A stretch of DNA of 7,116 bases from Gemmatimonadota bacterium (GCA_003142495.1 PLMM01000283.1:1-7116), one strand, 5' to 3'. Positions 1 through 6,269 are shown, numbered from the stretch's first letter. Notes: generated by a model not told the origin, from the letters alone. A program made the numbers and translations.

Positions 1-1
1 G

Positions 2-415
2 GTGGAGTGGGAGACGCTGCCCGAGCTGGTGCATCTCGCTGCGGGCGCGGCGCGGCACGTGGCAGAGATGCTCGGCAGTCTCGAGGTCGATGTAAAGCGG
101 ATGCGCGCGAACGTCGACATCACGGGCGGGGTGTCACTGGCGGAATCGGTGTCGATGGCACTCGCGGCCCACATTGGAAAGTTCGACGCGCATCGAACCA
201 TTGGTGCGGCGAGCCGTCGCGCGATCGCTGAGCGACGGCCACTGGCGGACGTGCTTGCGGAGATGCCGGAGGTGACGAAGCATCTCAGCAATGAAGAGCT
301 CACGCGCATGCTCATCCCTGAGAACTATCTCGGCGCGAGCGTGCAGCTCGTGCGCGCGGCGGTGGCGACGCACGCGCGCGAGCGGGATGGGGCGGCGAGG
401 GCACGACCGAAGTGA
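2..415 (+). CDS. pcaB: 3-carboxy-cis,cis-muconate cycloisomerase, C-terminal part (5' end outside window)
   Basis: This is the last 137 codons of a gene that begins before the window; the GTG at its first codon is almost certainly internal. The enzyme (fumarase/aspartase superfamily, cytoplasmic) cyclises 3-carboxy-cis,cis-muconate to 4-carboxymuconolactone in the protocatechuate branch of the beta-ketoadipate pathway. Visible features are a PcaB-like WETLPEL stretch near the start of the fragment, helical sequence, then an adenylosuccinate-lyase C-terminal type domain from about residue 33 (RMRANVDITGG) to about 122, including LIPENYLGAS. The superfamily signature loop (GSSxMPxKxNP) would lie upstream and cannot be checked. 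RMRANxDxTGG and P..YLG are features I associate with PcaB rather than with adenylosuccinate lyase or argininosuccinate lyase. The downstream pcaC and pobA support the assignment. A gap of 46 bases separates it from pcaC. Confidence 0.88.
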   Translation: MEWETLPELVHLAAGAARHVAEMLGSLEVDVKRMRANVDITGGVSLAESVSMALAAHIGKFDAHRTIGAASRRAIAERRPLADVLAEMPEVTKHLSNEELTRMLIPENYLGASVQLVRAAVATHARERDGAARARPK

Positions 416-461
416 ATCCATGGAGTCGTACGACAATCTCTGACGCGCCACGAAGGATCTC

Positions 462-872
462 ATGACCGACAAGCACCCCAGCCCCGACCCCCTCGCCGCC
501 GGCATGACCGTGCGCCGCAAAGTGCTCGGCGACGCGCACGTCGATCGCGCGATCGCCGCGACGACGCCGCTCACCGCGGACTTCCAGTCGCTCATCACGC
601 GCTATGCCTGGGGCGAGATCTGGGCGCGCCCCGGACTCGACGTGCGCACGCGCCGCGTGCTCGTGATCGGTACCCTCGTTGCGCTCGGCCAACTCGAGGA
701 GCTCGCGATGCACGTGCGTGCCGCGCTCGCCTCCGGCGATCTCTCCGCGAACGACATCAAGGAGGTCGTCCTGCAGCAGGCGATCTACTGCGGCGTTCCC
801 GCGGCGAATGCGGCCTTCCGCGTCGTCGGCGAGGCGGTCGCGGAGATCAACTCGACCACGCGCGCGAGGTAG
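462..872 (+). CDS. pcaC: 4-carboxymuconolactone decarboxylase
   Basis: The 136-residue protein decarboxylates 4-carboxymuconolactone to 3-oxoadipate enol-lactone, the step after PcaB. It is a single-domain member of the CMD/AhpD-like family at the usual length of stand-alone PcaC, and is not fused to PcaD. Family-typical stretches include VRRKVLGDAHVDRA (18-31), ITRYAWGEIWARPGLD (45-60), the helical core LVALGQLEELAMHVRAAL (72-89) and QQAIYCGVPAANAAFR (105-120). It lacks the CxxC pair of the peroxidase-type AhpD relatives, as expected for a decarboxylase. The ATG start is preceded by GAAGGA a few bases upstream. Its stop lies 1 base before the pobA start, so the two are probably translationally coupled. 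An internal ATG at codon 15 is a less likely alternative start. Confidence 0.95.
   Translation: MTDKHPSPDPLAAGMTVRRKVLGDAHVDRAIAATTPLTADFQSLITRYAWGEIWARPGLDVRTRRVLVIGTLVALGQLEELAMHVRAALASGDLSANDIKEVVLQQAIYCGVPAANAAFRVVGEAVAEINSTTRAR
866..869 (+). promoter_or_regulatory. ribosome binding site of pobA inside the pcaC 3' end
   Basis: GAGG lies in the last codons of pcaC, 4 bases before the GTG at 874. It supports that GTG as the pobA start. The open frame runs further upstream through pcaC, but there it is only the +1 shadow of pcaC. Confidence 0.45.
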
Positions 873-873
873 T

Positions 874-2058
874 GTGAGGCGAGAGCGGACGCAGGTCGGC
901 ATCGTAGGCGCCGGCCCCGCGGGGCTCATGCTCTCGCATCTCCTCGCGCGCGCGGGGATCGACTCGGTGATCGTCGAGCGCCGGAGCCGCGAGTACATCG
1001 AGAAGCGCGTGCGCGCGGGCGTGCTCGAGCAAGGGACCGTCCAGCTCATGCGCGACACCGGCCTTGGCGAGCGCATGGATCGCGAGGGGCTCGTGCATCG
1101 CGGGATCTCGCTCCGCTTCGAGGGCCACGATCACCGAATAGCCTTCGATGAGCTCACCGGTGGCAGCACGATCACCGTGTACGGGCAGCAGGAGGTGGTG
1201 AAGGATCTGATAGCCTCGCGCATGGCGGGCGGTGCGCGGCTTCACTTCGAGGTCGAGGACGTGAGCGCGCACGACGTGAGCTCGAGCGCGCCAAAGCTGC
1301 GCTACACGGTCAATGGCGAAGCGGTGGAGCTCGAATGCGACTTCATCGCCGGATGCGACGGCTTTCACGGCGTCTGCCGCGACGCGATTCCCGCTGACCA
1401 GCTCACGCGCTACGAGCGCGAGTATCCGTTCGGCTGGGTCGGCATTCTCGCGAACGTCGCGCCCTCATCCGAGGAGCTCATCTACGCGTCGCACGACCGC
1501 GGCTTCGCGCTCCACAGCATGCGCTCGCCCACGGTCACGCGCCTGTATGTGCAGTGTGATCGCGGCGACACGATCGAGGACTGGCCCAACGATCGCATTT
1601 GGGAAGAGCTGCATCTCCGCCTCGCCATCGACGAGGGATTCGCTCTCGCCGAAGGCCCGGTGACCGAGAAGTCGATCGCGTGGATGCACAGCGTCGTTAC
1701 CGAGCCGATGCAGTACGGGCGGCTCTTCCTCGCCGGCGATGCCGCGCACATCGTGCCGGCTACGGGAGCAAAGGGACTCAATCTCGCCGTTCACGATGTG
1801 CGCGTGCTCTCGAACGCGCTCGACGCGTGGTATCGCACGGGCTCGCCTGCCGCACTCGCATCATACTCCGAGACGTGCCTGCGCCGCGTCTGGCGCGCGC
1901 AGCACTTCTCGTACTGGATGACCACCATGCTCCACCGCTTTCCCGAAGACGATGCCTTTCAGCGGAAGTTGCAGCTCGCGCAGCTACGCTGGGTGTCTTC
2001 CTCGCGCGATGCTGCGGCGAGCCTGGCCGAGAACTACGTGGGGATCGCAACAGTATGA
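874..2058 (+). CDS. pobA: 4-hydroxybenzoate 3-monooxygenase (p-hydroxybenzoate hydroxylase)
   Basis: FAD-dependent, NAD(P)H-using class A monooxygenase that hydroxylates 4-hydroxybenzoate to protocatechuate in the cytoplasm. At 394 residues it aligns without net gaps, at offset +3, to the Pseudomonas fluorescens enzyme as I recall it. Visible elements: dinucleotide-binding GAGPAG (12-17); Arg36 and Tyr41, equivalents of the NADPH-contacting Arg33 and Tyr38; RAGVLEQG (47-54); the DG motif GCDGFHG (160-166); and the GD motif AGDAAH (287-292). Substrate-site equivalents Tyr204, Ser215, Arg217, Tyr225 and Tyr388 are all present, as are His75, Arg223, Lys300 and Asn303. One active-site change is seen: the equivalent of Pro293 is Ala296 (HIVPATGAKGLN). 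The GTG start gives the family length and sits 1 base after pcaC. The stop overlaps the next start as ATGA. Confidence 0.95.
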   Translation: MRRERTQVGIVGAGPAGLMLSHLLARAGIDSVIVERRSREYIEKRVRAGVLEQGTVQLMRDTGLGERMDREGLVHRGISLRFEGHDHRIAFDELTGGSTITVYGQQEVVKDLIASRMAGGARLHFEVEDVSAHDVSSSAPKLRYTVNGEAVELECDFIAGCDGFHGVCRDAIPADQLTRYEREYPFGWVGILANVAPSSEELIYASHDRGFALHSMRSPTVTRLYVQCDRGDTIEDWPNDRIWEELHLRLAIDEGFALAEGPVTEKSIAWMHSVVTEPMQYGRLFLAGDAAHIVPATGAKGLNLAVHDVRVLSNALDAWYRTGSPAALASYSETCLRRVWRAQHFSYWMTTMLHRFPEDDAFQRKLQLAQLRWVSSSRDAAASLAENYVGIATV

Positions 2059-2528
2059 GTGAGAAGAATCCGGCGCTCACGTTCTTCGATCGCATCGCGA
2101 GCGGCGAGATCAAGCCGCCGGCGCTCGCGATCACGCTGGGCATCAAGCCCGGCGTCTTCGGCCCGGGCACCGCGACGTTCACGATGGACGCGGACCCCGA
2201 GGCGCATGGAAACGTGATGGGCACGCTGCACGGCGGTGTGGCTGCGACGCTCGCGGACACGGCGATGGGCTTCGCCTTCGCGACCACCCTTCACGAGGGC
2301 GAGTCGTTCGCGACGCTCGAGATCAAGATCAACTTCCTTCGCCCCGTCTGGAAATCCGCGCTCATCGCGAGCGCGCACGTCGTGCATCGCGGAAAGACCA
2401 CGGGGCTCGTCGACTGTCGCGTGACCGATGAGCGCGATCGCCTGATAGCGCACGCAACGAGCACCTGTCTCGTTCTGCGCGACGCGCAGGCCGAAGGGCG
2501 CAGGCTGGGAGACAGCGGAGAAGGCTAG
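2055..2528 (+). CDS. PaaI-family hotdog-fold acyl-CoA thioesterase
   Basis: A 157-residue hotdog-fold protein of the PaaI/4HBT-II type, expected to hydrolyse an acyl- or aroyl-CoA ester to free acid plus CoA in the cytoplasm. The diagnostic HGG motif is at residues 59-61, followed by LADTAMG. Asp68 lies nine residues after His59, the spacing seen between His52 and the catalytic Asp61 of E. coli PaaI, and Asn53 may correspond to PaaI Asn33. A second conserved stretch, EIKINFLRPV, matches the strand after the long helix. The ATG overlaps the pobA stop (ATGA), so translation is probably coupled. That context suggests an aromatic CoA ester such as 4-hydroxybenzoyl-CoA as substrate, but this is inference; paaI or a housekeeping role in rescuing CoA from dead-end esters fits equally well. 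No gene symbol is assigned because substrate cannot be read from sequence. Confidence 0.88.
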   Translation: MSEKNPALTFFDRIASGEIKPPALAITLGIKPGVFGPGTATFTMDADPEAHGNVMGTLHGGVAATLADTAMGFAFATTLHEGESFATLEIKINFLRPVWKSALIASAHVVHRGKTTGLVDCRVTDERDRLIAHATSTCLVLRDAQAEGRRLGDSGEG

Positions 2529-2536
2529 CTTTCGCG

Positions 2537-4627
2537 ATGCACTCGTCAGCCGCGTTTCTGCAGACACTCGCGCTGGTACTCGGCGTCGCGGCCCTGACGA
2601 CGGTGATTTGTCAGCGCCTCAAGCAGCCGGTCGTCTTCGGCTACCTGATCGCCGGCCTGCTCGTTGGCCCGAACGTGCCCGTGCCGTTCGCCGCCGACCC
2701 CGAGATCGTCCACACGCTCTCCGAGCTCGGCGTCATTCTCCTGATGTTCGCGCTCGGCCTCGAGTTCAGCCTCGGCCGCGTGCTCCAGATCGGCGTGACC
2801 TCGGGGCTCGCCGCCCTCGGCGAGACGAGCCTCATGCTCGGACTCGGCTTTCTCGTTGGCCATCTCCTCGGCTGGACGATGATCGAGAGCGCGTTCACCG
2901 CCGGCATCGTCGCCATCTCGAGCACGACGATCATCAGCAAGGCGTTCGTCGAGCAGGGCATCCGCGGGCGAGTCACCGAGATCGTCTTCGGCATTCTCAT
3001 CTTCGAGGATCTGATCGCGATCCTCCTCGTCGCGATTCTCACTGCAGTGGCGGCAGGCGGCGGTCTCACGCCCGCCGACCTCGGGCTCACCGTGGTGCGC
3101 CTCTCGACCTTTCTCGTCGCGCTGCTCTCGATCGGATTGCTCGTCATCCCGCGCTTCATGCGGCTCGTCATCAAGTTGGGGAGCGACGAGACGACGCTCG
3201 TCGCCGCCGTCGGCATTTGCTTCGCGTGCGCCTTTCTCGCCCTCTCCTTCGGCTACTCCGTGGCGCTTGGCGCGTTCATCGCGGGGTCGCTCGTCGCGGA
3301 GTCCGGGGAGGGGAAGGCGGTCATGCATCTCGTGCATCCGGTGCGCGACATGTTCGTCGCGATCTTCTTCGTGTCCGTCGGGATGCTCATCGACCCGAGC
3401 GTCGTCGCGCAGCACTGGGCCGCGGTGCTCGTGCTCGCGGGCATCGTGATCGCCGGCAAGGTGATCGCGGTGTCGGTGAGCACCTTTCTCACGGGGAACG
3501 GGCTCGGTCTCGCCGTGCAGACCGGGATGACGCTCGCGCAGGTCGGCGAGTTCTCCTTCATCATCGCGGCGATCGGGCTCGCGAACGGCGCGACCCGATC
3601 CTTTCTCTATCCCGTTGCCGTCGCGGTGTCCGCGCTCACGACGCTCACGACGCCGTGGCTCATTCGCGCAGCTGGCCCGGTAACGTCCTTTCTCGACCGC
3701 AAGCTTCCCGCGCGCGTGCAGAACTTCGCCGCCTTTTACGGCTCCTGGGTCCAACAGGTTCGCAGAGATACTGGCGACGTGAAGGAGCGTTCGTACGTGC
3801 GCCGGCTCATGCAACTGCTCTTCGTCGACGCAGCGCTGCTGCTCGCAATCGTCATCGGTGCGGCGGCCGAGATCGGGCGCATCGGCCCGCTGTTGCAGTC
3901 GTGGCTGGGCATCAGCGAGTCGTCGGTCCCGACTGTCGTCACGATCGGCGCGCTCGCGATCTCGGTGCTCCCGATCATCGGCATCGCGCGCACCGCGCGC
4001 CAGCTCGGCTTCGCGCTCGCCATTCGCGCGATGCCGCCGGCCATGATCGGGCGAGTCGACTTCGCCGCCGCACCGCGCAACGCGCTCATGGTCACGCTGC
4101 AGATCGCGATCATGCTCAGCATCATCCTCCCGCTCCTCGCGATCACGCAGCCATTCGTCACTGCGGCGCCCGGGCTGCTCACACTCGCCGTCGTCGCGCT
4201 GGTTCTCGGCGTCGCATTCTGGCGCAGCGCACAGTCGCTGCACGGCCACACGCGCGCGGGCGCCGAGGCGATCGTCGCGATGCTCGGTGAGCAGATGACG
4301 ACGGACACCCAACCCGACGCCGTGCACACGGCGATGGCGAAGATCGACCTCGTGCTCCCATGGCTCGGCGCGCCGGTCGCGATTCAGCTGATGCCGGGAA
4401 GTCCGGCAATCGATCGGTCGCTCGCGAGCGTGGATCTGCGTGGGCGCACGGGCGCGACGGTGCTCGCGATCGTACGCGCTGGCGAGCAGGTGCTCGTTCC
4501 GCGCGGGCGCGACATGCTGCGCGCAGGCGATGTGCTCGCGGTGGCGGGGAGCGCGGATGCGGTGGCCGCCGCGCGCGAGCTGATCGAAGGGGCAGTGATT
4601 CCAGCAGCTGCAGCCGATGCAAAGTGA
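2537..4627 (+). CDS. CPA2-family cation:proton antiporter (KefB-like) with C-terminal RCK_C domain
   Basis: A 696-residue inner-membrane protein expected to exchange K+ or Na+ for H+. Residues about 8-378 form a Na+/H+-exchanger domain with about 12 hydrophobic segments. Motifs include GYLIAGLLVGP (35-45), AISSTTIISKAF (126-137), IFEDLIAILL (155-164, with the Glu157-Asp158 pair in the ion-site helix where KefC has Gln-Asp), ALGAFIAGSLVAES (243-256), FFVSVGMLID (277-286) and QVGEFSFII (335-343). A linker follows (about 380-425), then a second hydrophobic block (about 425-563, four or more segments), and a soluble RCK_C/TrkA-C domain (about 612-686, with LRAGDVLAVAG). A KefB/YbaL-type TrkA_N Rossmann domain is absent. 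The ATG lies 8 bases after the thioesterase stop, with GGAGAAGG at 2517-2524, so it is probably in the same operon. Ion selectivity and the RCK_C ligand are unknown. Confidence 0.9.
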   Translation: MHSSAAFLQTLALVLGVAALTTVICQRLKQPVVFGYLIAGLLVGPNVPVPFAADPEIVHTLSELGVILLMFALGLEFSLGRVLQIGVTSGLAALGETSLMLGLGFLVGHLLGWTMIESAFTAGIVAISSTTIISKAFVEQGIRGRVTEIVFGILIFEDLIAILLVAILTAVAAGGGLTPADLGLTVVRLSTFLVALLSIGLLVIPRFMRLVIKLGSDETTLVAAVGICFACAFLALSFGYSVALGAFIAGSLVAESGEGKAVMHLVHPVRDMFVAIFFVSVGMLIDPSVVAQHWAAVLVLAGIVIAGKVIAVSVSTFLTGNGLGLAVQTGMTLAQVGEFSFIIAAIGLANGATRSFLYPVAVAVSALTTLTTPWLIRAAGPVTSFLDRKLPARVQNFAAFYGSWVQQVRRDTGDVKERSYVRRLMQLLFVDAALLLAIVIGAAAEIGRIGPLLQSWLGISESSVPTVVTIGALAISVLPIIGIARTARQLGFALAIRAMPPAMIGRVDFAAAPRNALMVTLQIAIMLSIILPLLAITQPFVTAAPGLLTLAVVALVLGVAFWRSAQSLHGHTRAGAEAIVAMLGEQMTTDTQPDAVHTAMAKIDLVLPWLGAPVAIQLMPGSPAIDRSLASVDLRGRTGATVLAIVRAGEQVLVPRGRDMLRAGDVLAVAGSADAVAAARELIEGAVIPAAAADAK

Positions 4628-4655
4628 TCGCGACGACGATGTCGCGGGCGATCGG

Positions 4656-4841
4656 ATGCGCGTCGGTTTGTGTATTCGGTGCGCGAATGTACACGTCGTC
4701 GAGAACCGTCGCGGCTCCCATTTCTATCGATGCCGCTTGGCCGATGTGGACCCGGCGTTCACGCGGTATCCGTCGCTTCCTGTACTTTCGTGTCCGGGTT
4801 TCACTCTAATGTCGGAGGTAGCCCCACCTGAGGGCGGTTAA
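4656..4841 (+). CDS. small four-cysteine protein, possible metal-binding fold, function unknown
   Basis: A 61-residue protein with cysteines at 6, 9, 26 and 46, giving CxxC-x16-C-x19-C, which could ligate one zinc or another metal. The central part, with RRGSHFYRC, DPAFTRYPSLPVL and a CPGF end, matches a pattern I recall from a family of short uncharacterised bacterial proteins (CxxC, RGS-FY-C, DPRF-KYP-LPV, C-GY or C-GF). This is recall, not a search result. The ATG at 4656 puts the first cysteine near the N-terminus, as I remember for the family; an in-frame ATG at 4617 would overlap the antiporter end and has no better ribosome binding site. No hydrophobic segment or signal peptide is seen, so it should be cytoplasmic. 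It lies 28 bases after the antiporter stop and may end that transcription unit. Function cannot be stated. Confidence 0.7.
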   Translation: MRVGLCIRCANVHVVENRRGSHFYRCRLADVDPAFTRYPSLPVLSCPGFTLMSEVAPPEGG

Positions 4842-4848
4842 GGGCAAG

Positions 4849-4872
4849 CGTATTAAAATACGAGCAATCTCG
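4849..4872. promoter_or_regulatory. two overlapping inverted repeats in the AT-rich part of the intergenic region
   Basis: Bases 4849-4862 are a palindrome with 6-base arms (CGTATT and AATACG) separated by AA. Bases 4861-4872 form a second one, CGAG-CAAT-CTCG, followed by CTTTG, and the two share the CG at 4861-4862. The first has the size of a transcription-factor operator and does not resemble the classical CRP (TGTGA-N6-TCACA) or FNR (TTGAT-N4-ATCAA) sites. The second could act as a weak terminator for the upstream unit, although a 4-base-pair stem with a short T run is poor. Which role applies is inference. Confidence 0.35.
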
Positions 4873-4877
4873 CTTTG

Positions 4878-4883
4878 TACAAT
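4878..4883 (+). promoter_or_regulatory. possible -10 box for the Crp/Fnr-like gene
   Basis: TACAAT differs from the sigma70 consensus TATAAT at one position and lies in the only AT-rich patch upstream of the regulator gene. No good -35 box is found 16-18 bases upstream; that position falls on the palindrome at 4849-4862. A start near 4890 would give a leader of about 145 bases. Sigma-factor preferences of this organism are unknown, so this is tentative. Confidence 0.3.
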
Positions 4884-4916
4884 GTGCTACAGTTGAAGAC
4901 CAGCCTCGCACAGAAT

Positions 4917-5019
4917 CGTGGTGATCTCGCGTCCCACGCATTCATCTATCGACACTCGGGAAAGCGGCCGTAGCCGCGTTCTCCCATCTGCCGGGATGTG
5001 GGTGTTCCCGTTACGGCAG
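4917..5019 (+). other. structured 5' leader with three hairpins ahead of the Crp/Fnr-like gene
   Basis: Three potential hairpins lie in a row. The first pairs CGTGG (4917-4921) with CCACG (4934-4938). The second pairs GGGA, AA and GCGGC (4958-4968) with GCCGC, TT and TCCC (4973-4985): 11 pairs with two single-base bulges and a CGTA loop. The third pairs CTGC and CGGGA (4988-4996) with TCCCG (5006-5010) and GCAG (5016-5019): 9 pairs with a 5-base bulge. Alternative pairing is possible: CGGGAA (4957-4962) can also pair with TTCCCG (5005-5010), and CTGCCG (4988-4993) with CGGCAG (5014-5019). The ribosome binding site starts 5 bases after the last stem. I do not recognise a known riboswitch class. 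No U-run follows any stem, so these do not look like intrinsic terminators. Confidence 0.45.
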
Positions 5020-5023
5020 GATC

Positions 5024-5027
5024 GGAG
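5024..5027 (+). promoter_or_regulatory. ribosome binding site of the Crp/Fnr-like gene
   Basis: GGAG is 6 bases before the ATG at 5034. It decides that start over the in-frame GTG at 4998, which has no ribosome binding site and would place the third leader hairpin inside the coding region. Confidence 0.65.
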
Positions 5028-5033
5028 TATTCG

Positions 5034-5759
5034 ATGCATGTAAAACTCAAGCCCACACAGCCGCTCGCGCGGCCCGCGACGACGAACCTGCTGCTCGCGG
5101 CACTCGCGCCCGACGATCTCGCGCTGATTTCGACTGAGCTCGAAGCGATCCCGCTGCCGCTTCGCGACGTTCTGTACGCGCCGCAGGAAGAGATCGAGCA
5201 TCTCTACTTTCCTACTACCGGATGCGTCTCGATGATTCACACGACGGAGGATGGATCCGTCGAAGTCGGCACCATCGGTCTCGAGGGGCTCGTCGGAGTT
5301 CCTGTGCTCCTTCGCGCCAACTCGGAACCCACGCTCGCGCTCGTGCAGGTGGAGGGAGAGGCGTACCGCATCTCCGCGACCGCCTTCCGCGAAGTGGTCG
5401 CGGAGAGCACGCACATGGAGCGCATCTTCCTGCGCTACGCGATGGCGCTGTTCAACCAGGTCGCGCAATCCGTCGCGTGCAATCGCCTCCACACGCTCGA
5501 GGAGCGCTGCGCCCGCTGGCTCTTGATCACACACGATCGCATCGATGGCGATGAGTTCAAGCTCACGCAGGAATTCCTCTCCTACATGCTCGGCGTGCAC
5601 CGGCCTGCGGTGACACTCGCGGCGGGAATTCTGCAGGAGGCTGGCTTCATTCGCTATTCGCGCGGCAACATCACCGTCATGGATCGGCCTGGCCTCGAGG
5701 GCGCGTCGTGTAGTTGCTATCAGGCAACGCGCGACGACTACGACTCGCTCGCGAGCTGA
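5034..5759 (+). CDS. Crp/Fnr-superfamily transcriptional regulator
   Basis: A 241-residue DNA-binding regulator. The N-terminal cyclic-nucleotide-binding-like (cupin) domain spans about residues 17-130 (NLLLAALAPDDLALI, VLYAP, HLYFPTTGCVSMI, EVGTIGLEGLVGVPVLL). A dimerisation helix follows (about 128-160, IFLRYAMALFNQVAQSVACN). A Crp-type winged helix-turn-helix lies at about 165-222 (LTQEFLSYMLGVHRPAVTLAA, QEAGFIRYSRGNITVMDRPGLE). The cAMP-binding GE...R(S/T) phosphate-binding signature of CRP is not evident, since that region reads GLEGLVGV. There is no N-terminal cysteine cluster as in FNR, so the signal is probably neither cAMP nor an Fe-S cluster. The CSCY end at 226-229 resembles the C-terminal CxCY I recall in this subfamily. 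It sits behind a structured leader and 6 bases before the next gene. Targets cannot be read from the sequence. Confidence 0.9.
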   Translation: MHVKLKPTQPLARPATTNLLLAALAPDDLALISTELEAIPLPLRDVLYAPQEEIEHLYFPTTGCVSMIHTTEDGSVEVGTIGLEGLVGVPVLLRANSEPTLALVQVEGEAYRISATAFREVVAESTHMERIFLRYAMALFNQVAQSVACNRLHTLEERCARWLLITHDRIDGDEFKLTQEFLSYMLGVHRPAVTLAAGILQEAGFIRYSRGNITVMDRPGLEGASCSCYQATRDDYDSLAS

Positions 5760-5765
5760 GCGCGC

Positions 5766-6170
5766 ATGGCGCGCGTCAAAGGCGGAAAGGCCGCACATCT
5801 GACGCTTGACTCGTCGGTGAGCTCGACGCCATGGCGCACGAGCGCTGCGCTCCCCAGCGGTACCTCCTTTCATCTCGCACTCGATGACATCGACGAGTTG
5901 CGACTCGCCATCGAGCGCTCGCTGTGTGAGGGCGAGATGGGTGACTCCACGGAGCTCGTCGTCGACGAGGAGCTCAGAAAGTCGCTTCGCGTCGCGTGCG
6001 CCAAGGCTCGTTTGCAGCGCGTTCGCGCCGAGCACGTCCTCGTCGACGTCAAGCAGATCTGGACGTCGATCCCGGGCATGCTGGCAACTCGGACGTGCGA
6101 GAGACTCAGCGAGATCGTAACCGCATGTATAGATGAGTACTACGTGAGCGGCGATCACGAGTCGACCTGA
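5766..6170 (+). CDS. conserved-looking hypothetical protein, function unknown
   Basis: A 134-residue soluble protein without signal peptide or membrane segment. Residues 1-60 are low in recognisable features and rich in Ser/Thr/Ala. The C-terminal half (about 64-128) is the part that looks conserved: ELRKSLRVACAKARLQRVRAEHVLVDVKQIW, then CERLSEIVTACIDEYY. I recall short proteins with the pattern (R)AE..L..(L/V)K..W......(R)L...V..CI.EYY in Gemmatimonadota-like genomes, often near regulators; this is memory, not a search. It is predicted mainly helical. The ATG lies 6 bases after the stop of the Crp/Fnr-like gene with only a weak TGAG before it, so translation may depend on coupling to the upstream gene. 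A role linked to the regulator is inference from position only. Confidence 0.65.
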   Translation: MARVKGGKAAHLTLDSSVSSTPWRTSAALPSGTSFHLALDDIDELRLAIERSLCEGEMGDSTELVVDEELRKSLRVACAKARLQRVRAEHVLVDVKQIWTSIPGMLATRTCERLSEIVTACIDEYYVSGDHEST

Positions 6171-6269
6171 CGTACGGCGCACTGTTCTTGCTGTGTGCAT
6201 GACTTCACGAAGACACGCGCCGCACGGGTCGATGATCGTGCGCGTGAACGGCGAGAGCGAGCGCCTCGT

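Noticed and set aside
420..443. Seven-codon ATG frame between pcaB and pcaC
   Set aside because: Too short to distinguish from chance and without a ribosome binding site.
1599..2054. Upstream extension of the thioesterase frame into pobA
   Set aside because: The extension is the shadow phase of pobA and Arg-rich. The ATG at 2055 overlapping the pobA stop gives the usual length for this family.
2608..4290. 560-codon open frame on the plus strand in another phase
   Set aside because: It is an Arg/His-rich +1 shadow of the antiporter, which has clear membrane segments and family motifs in its own frame.
2546..4327. 593-codon open frame on the minus strand
   Set aside because: It is antisense to the antiporter. 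Its product is almost entirely Arg, Glu, Asp, His and Ala without domain-like hydrophobic pattern, typical of a GC-rich shadow frame.
4360..4809. 149-codon plus-strand frame overlapping the antiporter end
   Set aside because: Low-complexity Arg/Gly/Ala-rich sequence in a shadow phase; the four-cysteine frame at 4656-4841 explains the later part better.
4821..4835. GCCC/GGGC stem at the end of the four-cysteine gene as a terminator
   Set aside because: Only four pairs, within the coding region, with no T run after it.
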